DNA of 64,000 nt. Source: Chloroflexota bacterium (GTDB lineage Bacteria; Chloroflexota; UBA11872; VXOZ01). Positions 1 to 7,995 of the stretch are shown here, piece by piece. The position numbers and the translations under genes are program-made. Location of the stretch: the NCBI GenBank assembly GCA_028874195.1, contig JAPPLM010000043.1, forward strand, positions 1-64,000, given 5' to 3'. Position 1 is the first letter of the stretch, and each line of letters opens with the position of its first letter. Below the pieces are notes generated by a model. That model worked only from the letters and a program-made list of their open reading frames with translations, was not told the origin of the DNA and made no database searches.

Positions 1-1151
1 TGGGCACACCATAGAACCGCCTCTCTATGAAGTCAAGGGGGGCGAGTAGTTACCCTTTTGGTTTTATAGTTGAAAGTGGTGCCAGGCAGGATACTACTGC
101 GATAGCGTTCTTTGCCGAAAACGAATACCACGTTAACGACGACTGGTCGCTTATATTCGGGCTTCGCTATTCGGATGAAGAAAAGGAGATTGACTTTTCA
201 GAGACCGGGAACTGTGGAGGTTATGCAACGTTCCCTATTTCCAATATCTCGAGTTGCGTATTTACAGCCAGTGACAGCGAAAGTTGGCAAACTCTTGGTG
301 GCAAAGTCGGTGTCCGTTACATGATGAACGAGGACGTTCAGTTGTATGGGCACTTCACCCGCGGTTTTCGCAGTGGCGGATTCAACGCACGTGATCTTTT
401 GGCTGACGGCATGTCTCCGCCACCCTACGACGAAGAGGAAATGGACGTCTTTGAGGTTGGCATGAAAGCAGATTGGCTGGACGGCCGCGTTCGAACAAAT
501 CTCGCCTTTTTCTACAACCAGGGAGAAGACTTGATTCGCGACGTCACCGTGCCCGATATAAACAATATCGGGATACAGACGACCGCCAACACAGCTGACG
601 CGGATATTCTGGGGGTTGAGTTTGAGGGCCACTGGCTGATTCAAGACAATCTCCTGTGGGAATTTGGGTTTGGTTACCTCGATTTCGACTACAAGGAGGT
701 GCGTTTCGATATCAATGGGGATGGTGTTGCCAATGACCTGGACAAAGAGCAAAAATTCCCGCGACTGGCGGACTGGACGGTGCATACAGCGTTGAACTAT
801 GACGTTCAGATGGAGAACGGTGACTTGGCGATGAGGTTGTCGTACGACTGGCGCGACCATATTTTCTGGGCGGACAACAACCTGGTGGAGTTACTCGACA
901 TAAATATGGTAAATGCAAGGGTTGCATATCGGTTCGGTAGTGGTCGTCAATATGAGATTGCAGCTTACGGAAAAAACCTGCTCGACGAATACAAGACGGT
1001 GCTTAATTCTGCGATTCCGGGGATTTTCGCCCCACAGGACCCGTTTTTTGGTCCGTCATCAATTGCCTCTACCACGCTTAATGGCTTGGGCACGTATGCG
1101 GTGATTGGGCGCGGCCGTCAGTTCGGTATCGAATTCAGCGCGTCGCTGTAA
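1..1151 (+). CDS. TonB-dependent receptor, C-terminal part (cut by window edge, probable frameshift)
   Basis: Outer-membrane TonB-dependent receptor that would import a bound ligand using energy from TonB. Only the C-terminal half of the beta-barrel is present. Alternating aromatic strands such as SLIFGLRYSDEEKEIDF and the FTRGFRSGGFNARD segment are typical of the family, and the last residues (IEFSASL) form the usual terminal strand ending in a hydrophobic residue. The frame used for most of the gene is closed by a TAG at 12-14. The neighbouring frame carries a receptor-like peptide (EPPLYEVKGGE) up to a TAG at 47-49. Removing one G from the G6 run at 37-42 would join the two frames, so either a frameshift mutation or a sequencing error lies there. 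A hairpin terminator follows the stop. Confidence 0.85.
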
Positions 1152-1163
1152 GTCAAAAAAGGG

Positions 1164-1187
1164 AAACCCTTCGTGGCGGAAGGGTTT
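1164..1187 (+). terminator. Rho-independent terminator after the TonB receptor
   Basis: A nine-base perfect inverted repeat, AAACCCTTC (1164-1172) and GAAGGGTTT (1179-1187), has a six-base loop and runs directly into further T residues. It begins about 12 bases after the receptor stop codon, the expected position for its transcription terminator. Confidence 0.8.
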
Positions 1188-1209
1188 TTCCGGCTCCTGG
1201 CGCGTAGTC

Positions 1210-1455
1210 ATGAGCAAAGAAACTGAACAAGATTACCTCACTCGTGAGGACGGGATCCGGATTGCCTACCGTCACACGCCGGGCAAGGCGCCTGGTGTGA
1301 TTTTTTTTGGCGGATTTAAGTCAGACATGACCGGCATCAAAGCGCTGTCTTTGGAAGCCGCCTGCAAAAAACAGGGGCGCGCCTATACACGGTTCGATTA
1401 TCGTGGCCATGGTCGATCCGACGGCGATTTTGAAAAGGTAAAGATGGTTGATTAG
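1210..1455 (+). pseudogene. Alpha/beta hydrolase, N-terminal fragment only
   Basis: The ATG at 1210 starts a protein of about 81 residues that matches only the beginning of an alpha/beta hydrolase. It has the strand-turn segment GVIFFGGFKSDMTG, where the oxyanion-hole region lies, and the FDYRGHGRSDG segment typical of the family. It stops at 1455 before the nucleophile elbow (GxSxG), so no catalytic serine or histidine is encoded. Family members are usually 250-300 residues. The luciferase-like gene starts 46 bases later, so the rest of the hydrolase has been lost, probably by a deletion that joined the two genes. Loss of function is likely. Confidence 0.75.
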
Positions 1456-1501
1456 CGAGTTATTGTTGAAATCGAAGACGCTGCTACAAGTCTAAACGAA
1501 T

Positions 1502-2509
1502 ATGTTTCCACTCAGATTCGGCGTTGCCTACGATTTTCGTAACCCGTCAGGTTCAGGTGTCTCTGACACCCACCTTTACGCTGAAATTCTCGAACAGGTG
1601 AAGTGGCTTGAAGACTTGGGCGCTGACCTTGTCTGGTTTACAGAGCATCACTTTGTTGATGACGGTTACTTGCCCAGTTGGGCACCTGTAGCCGGTGCTA
1701 TGGCGGCTACTACCGAACGCATCAGGTTTAGCACCAACGTATGCCTGATGCCTTTTAACCATCCTATCCGGCTCGCCGAGGATTTGGCTGTACTCGATAA
1801 TATCTCTAACGGCCGCGTTGAAATTGGTCTTGGCATGGGTTACGCGCCGCACGAGTTTCGCGGCTTCGGCATACCCCGCAACAATCGCGTTTCACTGATG
1901 AATGAAGGAATTGAAACATTGCAGCGATGCTTTACCGGTGAGAAATTCAATTACCGCGGCAAGCGTTATCAATTTGATGACGTCATCATTACCCCCGGCT
2001 ACGTTCAAGAAGGCGGTCCACCACTATGGATTGCTGCCATGTCAGCCGCTGGAGCCAAACGAGCGGCTGGCTATGGCGCACATTTCCTACCGCAGGGGTC
2101 TCGCAAAGAGGTTTACGATACCTGGGTTGATACAGTCACCGCTAAAGGCGAAGATCCTGCAAGTTTTCGCAAAGGCATCATTCGCAGCATTCTCGTCACT
2201 GATGACAAAGACAAAGATTGGCACGTGGTTGGAGCTGCCGAACGTTACCGCAGGCAGCTATACGATCGGTTCTGGCAGGAAAGTGGCGAAAGTTATGACG
2301 ACAAAGGCGAACCCATTCCACAAACCTGGATTGTCGGCGATAATGATCATTGCGTCGCAGAACTTTGTTCTTTCATTCAAGAGTTTGGTCTAACCGACAT
2401 CACCACAATGGCAGTTCCACCCGGACTACGGGCAGAGCAGATGCAGTCGAGTCTCGAACAACTGTTCAGAGATGTAGTCCCCAGAGTTAAAGCCGAACTA
2501 GCATATTAA
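1502..2509 (+). CDS. Luciferase-like (LLM class) flavin-dependent oxidoreductase
   Basis: A 335-residue TIM-barrel monooxygenase of the bacterial-luciferase superfamily, which uses reduced flavin (FMN or F420) to oxidise a hydrophobic substrate. Family marks visible are FGVAYDFRNP at the N-terminus, the VWFTEHHFVDDGYLPS segment near residues 45-60 (the EHH motif of LuxA-like proteins), and NGRVEIGLGMGYAPHEFRGF around residues 103-122, the flavin-site loop. Length is normal for the family. No good ribosome-binding site is seen before the ATG, consistent with the gene having been brought next to a truncated hydrolase. The substrate is unknown. The broken upstream hydrolase and the lipid and aromatic genes around it suggest a catabolic monooxygenase. 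Confidence 0.88.
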   Translation: MFPLRFGVAYDFRNPSGSGVSDTHLYAEILEQVKWLEDLGADLVWFTEHHFVDDGYLPSWAPVAGAMAATTERIRFSTNVCLMPFNHPIRLAEDLAVLDNISNGRVEIGLGMGYAPHEFRGFGIPRNNRVSLMNEGIETLQRCFTGEKFNYRGKRYQFDDVIITPGYVQEGGPPLWIAAMSAAGAKRAAGYGAHFLPQGSRKEVYDTWVDTVTAKGEDPASFRKGIIRSILVTDDKDKDWHVVGAAERYRRQLYDRFWQESGESYDDKGEPIPQTWIVGDNDHCVAELCSFIQEFGLTDITTMAVPPGLRAEQMQSSLEQLFRDVVPRVKAELAY

Positions 2510-2595
2510 GTTCACCCGTAGCTATCATTTTCCCTCGATCCAAGGACATACAGGTCTGAAGCTGTTCATTTGGTGGGGTTAGAGGTATTGGCTGA

Positions 2596-3609
2596 CTAAC
2601 TCAGGTCAGTAATAGTGGCGCCAATATCTGTTGCCAAGCTGGCACCGTAGGCCGACGCCGGTGCCTGAAAACCGACTGTGTAGGACCCGTCCAGTATCCG
2701 GCGAGCGATGTCTACAATGGCTAACGCGGTATAGGTATAACCGCCTGTATGCGTCTCAATCATCGAGGTATAGACCTTGCCCGATGCATCCGTAATTTCT
2801 GCAACAGCCATCGACTGTACTTTGGCCAGTTCTTCTTCTGTTGGGCCTTCGGCCATGGCATCGATTCCGCCTTCGGGCAAAGTAAACCCGGCCTCCTCTC
2901 TGCCCATGTACACTTCGATATTGGGCACACCCGTCGACTGCCAGGCCGTAACCACATCGGCAAGCCCTATCAGATGGCAGCTAATCGTCTCTCCATGAAA
3001 GCGAAAGTCGTGCATGGCAGTGGGGTCGTCGACTTTAACCAGTTCACCGTCGCGTCTGACCACGGTAAAGTCACGAATTAGCTGACCGCTGCGCAGCGAG
3101 CCCCGCGATGGCACGCTATTCACGTGATAGGCGCCGAGCCTTAACTGCAGCGGGTTCTGTGCACGCCGGGCAGTGTGTAGCGCCAGGCAATCGGTGGGCA
3201 CGACATCCCAGCCAGCGCCGGGCATCAGCATGACATCTGCAGCTATAGCGTCTTCACTTTTTTCGCCGGCGTAGGCAAAAACACTCAATTCCCCTGTGAT
3301 GTCGATGTAGTGTGCAGACTCGCTAATGCACATATCGATAATTGGCTCAGCCGTTGCGAAAAATGGCCCGGCGGCATTGACAACACAGCCCGCTTTGCGC
3401 ACCTGCTCTTGAAGAGCTGTTCGATCATCTACCGAAAAGACACTGCTTTCCAGTCCGAACTTTTCTGACAATGCGGCCACCTTTGTGGAGTCGCGCCCGG
3501 CGACAACGGGTCTTAACCCAGCCTTAACGGCGGCCTCGACGATAAGTCGACCCGAGTAGCCCGTTGCCCCGTAAATCAGAAACTGCTTTGAATCATTCTG
3601 GTCGTTCAT
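2596..3609 (-). CDS. Saccharopine-dehydrogenase-like NAD(P)-dependent reductase
   Basis: A 337-residue protein with an N-terminal Rossmann fold. The nucleotide-binding stretch is YGATGYSGRLIVEAA at about residues 13-27, followed by GRDSTKVAALSEKFG. It resembles the saccharopine dehydrogenase/trans-acting enoyl reductase family, whose members often reduce C=C or C=N bonds in lipid or secondary metabolism rather than lysine metabolism. A probable acidic switch point (SVDDRTALQEQV) and the AAGPFFATAEPIID segment also fit. The start lies inside the read-through tail of the decayed TonB receptor upstream. The precise substrate cannot be told. Confidence 0.8.
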   Translation of the reverse strand: MNDQNDSKQFLIYGATGYSGRLIVEAAVKAGLRPVVAGRDSTKVAALSEKFGLESSVFSVDDRTALQEQVRKAGCVVNAAGPFFATAEPIIDMCISESAHYIDITGELSVFAYAGEKSEDAIAADVMLMPGAGWDVVPTDCLALHTARRAQNPLQLRLGAYHVNSVPSRGSLRSGQLIRDFTVVRRDGELVKVDDPTAMHDFRFHGETISCHLIGLADVVTAWQSTGVPNIEVYMGREEAGFTLPEGGIDAMAEGPTEEELAKVQSMAVAEITDASGKVYTSMIETHTGGYTYTALAIVDIARRILDGSYTVGFQAPASAYGASLATDIGATITDLS

Positions 3610-4157
3610 AGGAGGACACCTGATTTTTTAGAATATCCAAGAGGAAGTTGTTAAAATCCCAGACGGCTTCTACGCCCCATGTTCTTGGCGGTGCCCAGGG
3701 AGATGTGTTCCGATTAAATCCTGTGGTCGCTGATGCGCTAATCATGTGAACGTACTCCTCATCCGACAGGTTCTTGACGAAACCCTTCAGCGTCAAATGG
3801 GAATCTCCACTCGGTGTATAGGAAACAAGCAAGTTGCAGATTGAGTAGGCGTCCTGAGCATCTATGTCTCTGTCAAAAGGCCGGTACTGTAGGTCGTCGG
3901 TCCAAGTGTACTGGGCTGAAGGCCAGTTCACCACCGTTGCTCAAAGGTACTTTGTAGTCAGCTACGATGCCCAGGCTGTTCTCAGGTGCCCGATTAAGCG
4001 GGTTGCCAGACACGTCTTCGACGTCCAGAATCGTAGATTCTCGCTTTGTTGCCTGAACCACGATTTCTTCAGTTTCCGTGGTCTGAGCGTATCCGATCAG
4101 CGCAAAGCCAGCGCCAACTATGACCGCAGCACACCTACAAACGAGATGACCTCTCAT
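3593..4157 (-). pseudogene. TonB-dependent receptor with a large internal deletion and a frameshift
   Basis: The ATG at 4157 follows a good ribosome-binding site (GGGGTGAAT) and starts a signal peptide, then the TonB-box region TEEIVVQATKRESTILDV. At about 4012-4025 this runs straight into EDVSGNPLNRAPENSLGI, which in the intact paralogue at 17310-19472 lies more than 500 residues later. The plug and most of the barrel are therefore missing. The join sits between two ACGTC pentamers (4012-4016 and 4021-4025), so a short-repeat deletion is likely. A second defect near 3915 shifts the frame, and the last part (TWTDDLQYRPF to RTWGVEAVWDF) continues in another frame. The usual stop after the terminal WDF is lost, and the frame runs to 3593, overlapping the next gene. 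Confidence 0.85.
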
Positions 4158-4623
4158 ATTCACCCCAAAATTTGAAGCTGGAACTTTAGTACCACAACAT
4201 TGTTGCGACTTCAATAGCGAATATAATTTTTTATCAATTGTAAATGTAAACTTTACGTAATCAAATAATAATAATTACTACGATATAGGACTGGCGCCAC
4301 AACGAACCGGACCAGCGGAACAGTAGTCACTTAGTTACTACAACCCACCTAGAATCAGTCCCTCCAATCGACATTCTGCCTGCCTGCCCGCAATAGGCTG
4401 ATAAAAGGCAACACCCGACATTGACAGTTGCAGGGCACATGTACCTACGACCTGTCCCGACAGAAACGCGCCGACGGCTCCGCCCCTCGCCCGCAGCATC
4501 CTGCGGCAGCCCCAACGACTTCGTGCTATATTTCAATCGTACAATGTGCATCCCGGATATCTCTTCACTGCTCCAGCATCGCCATAGAGAAGCTACATCT
4601 ACTTACTTAAGGAGAACTGAAAA
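4158..4623. other. Intergenic region between the receptor remnant and the SnoaL-like gene
   Basis: About 465 bases without a convincing gene. The left part is very AT-rich and holds TTTACGTAA at 4252-4260, a relative of the TACGCA motif seen before other genes. An imperfect palindrome with GTAGT/ACTAC arms lies at 4323-4341. A TTGACA hexamer at 4421-4426 could be a -35 element, but no good -10 follows. The short frames here look non-coding. Confidence 0.4.
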
Positions 4624-5019
4624 ATGACCACAGTCGAAGAACGCAACATGGAACGCGTCAAGATTTGGGAATCAACCTGGAACGACGACGTCATGCGGAT
4701 GGTTGACGAGTGCTATGCAGAGGACTGCGAGGCTACTGATATGCTGCGCGACCGGACCTTCTATGGCCGCGAAGAACTGCGCCTCATTGAAAAACAGATG
4801 ATGGCGGAGGACGCAACTCGCAGGTTGAAAGTCGTTAACATGATCGCATCCGGGAATACAGTCGTTGTCGAGACACATTCATTCCGTAAAGGTGGTGAAG
4901 TGCGTAGTAAATCCTGCGTGGTGTTAGTCTTCAACGAGGAAGGTTTGATCATCAGCGATCACAGTTACGGCGGCGACCCTACAGGTATCGCTGCCAACGA
5001 CCCTAGAACGGAAAACTGA
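4624..5019 (+). CDS. NTF2/SnoaL-like protein, cytoplasmic family C, copy 1
   Basis: A 131-residue single-domain cone-fold protein of the SnoaL/NTF2-like superfamily, which includes ketosteroid isomerases, polyketide cyclases and many small-ligand binding proteins. The N-terminal half shares a strong signature with two other genes in the window (7365-7757 and 30530-31036): IWESTWNDDVMRMVDECYAE, followed by TDML, RTFYGREELR and a C-terminal DHSYGGD. There is no signal peptide. A clear AAGGAG ribosome-binding site precedes the ATG. No catalytic residues can be assigned, so an enzymatic role is only possible. It stands alone between convergent and divergent neighbours. Confidence 0.85.
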   Translation: MTTVEERNMERVKIWESTWNDDVMRMVDECYAEDCEATDMLRDRTFYGREELRLIEKQMMAEDATRRLKVVNMIASGNTVVVETHSFRKGGEVRSKSCVVLVFNEEGLIISDHSYGGDPTGIAANDPRTEN

Positions 5020-5032
5020 TGTCCTGGTCGCC

Positions 5033-5659
5033 TCACTTGCCTTCCGCTATCGGCGGCGACAAGCTTTCCATGTATTCATCGTCCGGCCGGTAACCGAGCG
5101 CTGAAGTTACTCTGTTTGTGTAGTTAAAAGTGCTGGCCGTTTCCGTCACCCAATAGATTTCTTGATCACTGAGACCTACATCTCGCAATTTTTCCAAGTC
5201 GGCAGGTTCAGACTTTGAAGGCATCTCTGTAAGTTTGGTCACAAAGTCGCCGATGGCACGCTCCCTATCGGACAGGGTGACTGAACGGTAGTTAATCGCC
5301 AAACGACGTGCCCTGCCATGATCACCAATCAACTCACCTAGGACGTGAGAGTGAAGAATCAAACAAGTAACGCATCCATTGATCGCCGACACCACCGTGC
5401 CGATAAACTTCCTCTCTGCAAGAGTAAGCACTGTATACGCAGGGTCCCACATTAGCCTGCCCATATGTGGGCCTGAGTTTTCGAACATGTCCTTGACGAG
5501 CGAAGCCGTCGCAGTCATCGAACCTACTTCGGGCACCCCCTGCAACATCTCCAGAATCTCGGCAGGTAACTCGTAGTTTTCATCTCCCTTCACCCAGGCA
5601 TAAGGGTCGGGCTCTTTCGGTTCGGGGTTTAAGGTGGATCCTTTCACTTGCATGTTCAT
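5033..5659 (-). CDS. AhpD-like / carboxymuconolactone decarboxylase family protein
   Basis: The ATG at 5659 is preferred over an upstream ATG at 5710 because GGGAGAAG stands just before it, giving 208 residues. It has the alkylhydroperoxidase-D signature: glutamate 82 in LAERKFIG, then C96-V-T-C99 and H103 in NGCVTCLILHSH. In AhpD these form the thiol relay that reduces peroxides with a disulfide partner. Related proteins of this larger size are called peroxidase-related enzymes, and some have other functions. The second half (LSDREIAIG-like helix, LSDQEIYWVTETAS) repeats the helical CMD fold. It is convergent with the SnoaL-like gene 13 bases away. A role in protecting against peroxides from the flavin oxygenases nearby is an inference. 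Confidence 0.82.
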   Translation of the reverse strand: MNMQVKGSTLNPEPKEPDPYAWVKGDENYELPAEILEMLQGVPEVGSMTATASLVKDMFENSGPHMGRLMWDPAYTVLTLAERKFIGTVVSAINGCVTCLILHSHVLGELIGDHGRARRLAINYRSVTLSDRERAIGDFVTKLTEMPSKSEPADLEKLRDVGLSDQEIYWVTETASTFNYTNRVTSALGYRPDDEYMESLSPPIAEGK

Positions 5660-5757
5660 TACTTCTCCCGGGGTTATGTGCAATTCAAAACGAGTCATTC
5701 CAGCTACCAAGCATCATGCATACGCAGCTTACTGCGACAAAGGTTTCAGGAGTAAAC

Positions 5758-7221
5758 TCACGCCACAGGTGAAACCAGGTCCTCATGCGTGGGGCGAGCC
5801 ATCTCAGATATTCTAATGTTCTTAGTACTGCCGCGCGTGAAGATGGCTCGAATCAAACGAAACCAATTGGCAGGACTGCGCTGCCAGACTCCAATGGTCG
5901 CAAGCCCGTGAAACTCTCGCCAAACTTCTCGAAACAGTTCTGGTTCTGTAACCAGCGCATCTCGAAACAGCATGCCAAAGCACATCTTGAAACGATCGTT
6001 GAGTGTGTTTTTTTCCTTGCCCATGCAGATTTTGAAATTTCTCTGCGTTGCCTGGTCGATTTCACGCATAGTAAGCCAATCTTGACGAAACTCATCTTCC
6101 AGCTGTGACTCGTATCGCTTGATGCGCAACTCTGGTGACATCTCCCGAGCCAGGATATCCGCCAGCAAGTGAGCCGCTACAGAACCCCAAGTACAACCTC
6201 GGCCATACTTTGGGTTACCTCGTATGCCGCTGTCACCAACACAAAAGAAATTGAGAATACCGGCTTTGCCATTGACAACGGTGCGCCGCCAAAAGCTATC
6301 CATCTGCCCGAATCCATACACGTTACTAGTCGGGGTGGATCTTTCGGGATCGACCCAAGGACCGATCCGACCCGACAACATGGCAACCCTTTGAAAGTGA
6401 TCAGGATTACGTATCGCCCTGACTGCCTCAGAATCCTCTTTCGAAATCTGAAAAGTCACCGTGAAAGCGCTGTTGTCTGCAGGTAGCGCGCCAATCGTAA
6501 AATCATCGAACTGTTGTCCGGGAAGCCCGCTGATGTCCGGGTAGCTCCGCCCTTCATTCAACTTATAGTGCCGCGTGAAATAGAAGATACCCGAATCAAC
6601 CAATTCTTCTTCGAATACAGCACCAAGTTCACCCAACTGTTTCGTGAGCTTGCTTGTGCGACCCGAAGCATCAATGATGGCATCGGCCGCAATTGTACGC
6701 CGACCCTCTTTACTCTCAATCTCTATACCGCGGGCCGCCAACTGACCGTCAGCCATGTTGTTGGCGAGGATACGAATCACTTTGGTACTGTCTCTAACAG
6801 ACACATTAGTTAAGGAACTCACATATTCACGTACCGTCATTTCGAACGTGGTGCGGCGACTGTTAAATGAAAACAACTGATTGTCACCGGGTCTCGGTGT
6901 GATGCACTTGGCTAGGCTAGGGTGCACGTAATCGGTAAACGAACTTTGACCCGTTCCCGCTTCTCGAAGACTTTCAGCAAGTTCAGGATATCGATCCTCG
7001 AGCAACAGGCGGAGTCGGCCCATAAAAAAGTGAGGATGCAGGGCTTGAGGCACGCCCTTGCGATGCCACTGCATTGAATCTGCGGGATCGATGCCTTCAG
7101 GCGGTTTGGGATCACGCTCGAAAATGGTGGTTTTGATACCGTGCTCATTGAGGGCGAGCGCACTCATTAGTCCACCTATACCACTGCCGATGACTACTAC
7201 ATGCTCAATTTTGTCAGACAA
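5758..7221 (-). CDS. FAD-dependent oxidoreductase / monooxygenase
   Basis: The frame opens at 7296, but a TTG at 7221 with GGTGGAG nine bases before it is the better start, giving about 487 residues that begin right at the Rossmann fold. HVVVIGSGIGGLMSALAL near the N-terminus is the GxGxxG FAD-binding motif, followed by the ribose-binding TTIFERD. The second FAD motif is visible as FFCVGDSGIRGNPKYGRG around residues 330-350 (GD with a following glycine-rich loop). This architecture belongs to the hydroxylase/geranylgeranyl-reductase type group of flavoproteins. The substrate is unknown. Upstream lies a short palindrome at 7260-7274, in the promoter region shared with the divergent SnoaL-like gene. 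Confidence 0.82.
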   Translation of the reverse strand: MSDKIEHVVVIGSGIGGLMSALALNEHGIKTTIFERDPKPPEGIDPADSMQWHRKGVPQALHPHFFMGRLRLLLEDRYPELAESLREAGTGQSSFTDYVHPSLAKCITPRPGDNQLFSFNSRRTTFEMTVREYVSSLTNVSVRDSTKVIRILANNMADGQLAARGIEIESKEGRRTIAADAIIDASGRTSKLTKQLGELGAVFEEELVDSGIFYFTRHYKLNEGRSYPDISGLPGQQFDDFTIGALPADNSAFTVTFQISKEDSEAVRAIRNPDHFQRVAMLSGRIGPWVDPERSTPTSNVYGFGQMDSFWRRTVVNGKAGILNFFCVGDSGIRGNPKYGRGCTWGSVAAHLLADILAREMSPELRIKRYESQLEDEFRQDWLTMREIDQATQRNFKICMGKEKNTLNDRFKMCFGMLFRDALVTEPELFREVWREFHGLATIGVWQRSPANWFRLIRAIFTRGSTKNIRISEMARPTHEDLVSPVA

Positions 7222-7259
7222 GGTGTTATCTCCACCCTTCAAGTATGCGGAGTAATAAT

Positions 7260-7277
7260 CGTACGTATAGTACGCAA
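7260..7277. promoter_or_regulatory. Candidate operator between the FAD oxidoreductase and SnoaL-like gene
   Basis: CGTAC (7260-7264) and GTACG (7270-7274) form an inverted repeat with a five-base AT spacer. The right arm extends into TACGCAA (7271-7277), the half-site also found before other genes here. It sits in the divergent promoter region, 39 bases before the TTG at 7221 and about 90 bases before the ATG at 7365. Confidence 0.4.
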
Positions 7278-7364
7278 AAAGTAAAGCATTGCTCAACGCT
7301 ATAACTAGGCGTATATTTCGATCCCTTGAGAGACATTAACACCAAACAAACTGCGGAGGGGCAG

Positions 7365-7757
7365 ATGCCAACACGAGAGCGAATCCTGGAGCAGGTCAAA
7401 CACTGGGAGTGGACCTGGAACAACGACATTATGCGCATGGTGGACGAATGCTATGCCGAAAACTGTGAGGTTACCGACATGTTTCGCACTCGAACCTTTT
7501 ATGGTCGAGAAGAGCTGCGACAGATGGAGCAACATATGCTCAAGGAAGATAGCAGCCGTAGCATGGATGTAGTTAATGTCGTTGTTGATGGCAACGTGGC
7601 CGCGCTGGAAGTCCACATGCACTGGGGCAAAAACGAAACCGTTGGCGTGGCGTTTCTCACCTTTGATGAAGATGGGTTCATACTGACAGACCATTCATAT
7701 GGCGGTGATGAAGGGGGACCTGCCGACCATGATCCACGCCGCAGAGAATCCAGCTGA
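7365..7757 (+). CDS. NTF2/SnoaL-like protein, cytoplasmic family C, copy 2
   Basis: The ATG at 7365 follows GGAGGGGC and is chosen over a TTG at 7326 without a ribosome-binding site. The 130-residue protein is a close relative of 4624-5019. Shared segments include HWEWTWNNDIMRMVDECYAE, TDMF, RTFYGREELR and TDHSYGGDEG. SnoaL/NTF2-like proteins have a hydrophobic conical pocket and act as isomerases, cyclases or binding proteins. Which applies here cannot be told. There is no signal peptide, so it should be cytoplasmic. It is divergent from the FAD oxidoreductase at 5758-7221 and could act with it. A long dispersed repeat starts 15 bases after the stop. Confidence 0.86.
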   Translation: MPTRERILEQVKHWEWTWNNDIMRMVDECYAENCEVTDMFRTRTFYGREELRQMEQHMLKEDSSRSMDVVNVVVDGNVAALEVHMHWGKNETVGVAFLTFDEDGFILTDHSYGGDEGGPADHDPRRRESS

Positions 7758-7772
7758 TCACACATAGATCAA

Positions 7773-7860
7773 CACTAGTGTCCGGTTAACTGGCCTGTAG
7801 TGTACATAACTGCATGAATAAGCGACGTTTTTTCGCATGTTTTGCTGGTGCCGACTTGAA
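7773..7860. repeat. 88-base dispersed repeat, copy 1, with IS-like end
   Basis: This segment is nearly identical to 12498-12586, in the same orientation, with one inserted base and two substitutions. It begins with CACTAGTGTCCGGTTAA, the same terminal sequence as the IS4-like element at 19626-20298, but no matching inverted end is found nearby. It contains a small GCGA/TCGC stem with a T-rich loop. It is best read as the remaining end of a related insertion element. Confidence 0.85.
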
Positions 7861-7995
7861 CGCTGCGGCGCCTCAACATCATGCAACACCAAACCCTCCA
7901 CATGATCCATCACACAAAAAGATGCCCCACTCACTTCAGCGTCGCTGCAAACACCGACGCATCTGTCTGACGATGCCACCGTGGTGCGTAGGCCT
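7861..7995. other. Intergenic remainder after repeat copy 1
   Basis: No supported gene. The short frames crossing it have no family features. It separates the repeat from the convergent luciferase-like gene. Confidence 0.4.

Noticed and set aside
4421-4450. TTGACA at 4421 as promoter of the SnoaL-like gene
   Set aside because: No acceptable -10 element follows at 16-18 bases, so the promoter call is not supported.
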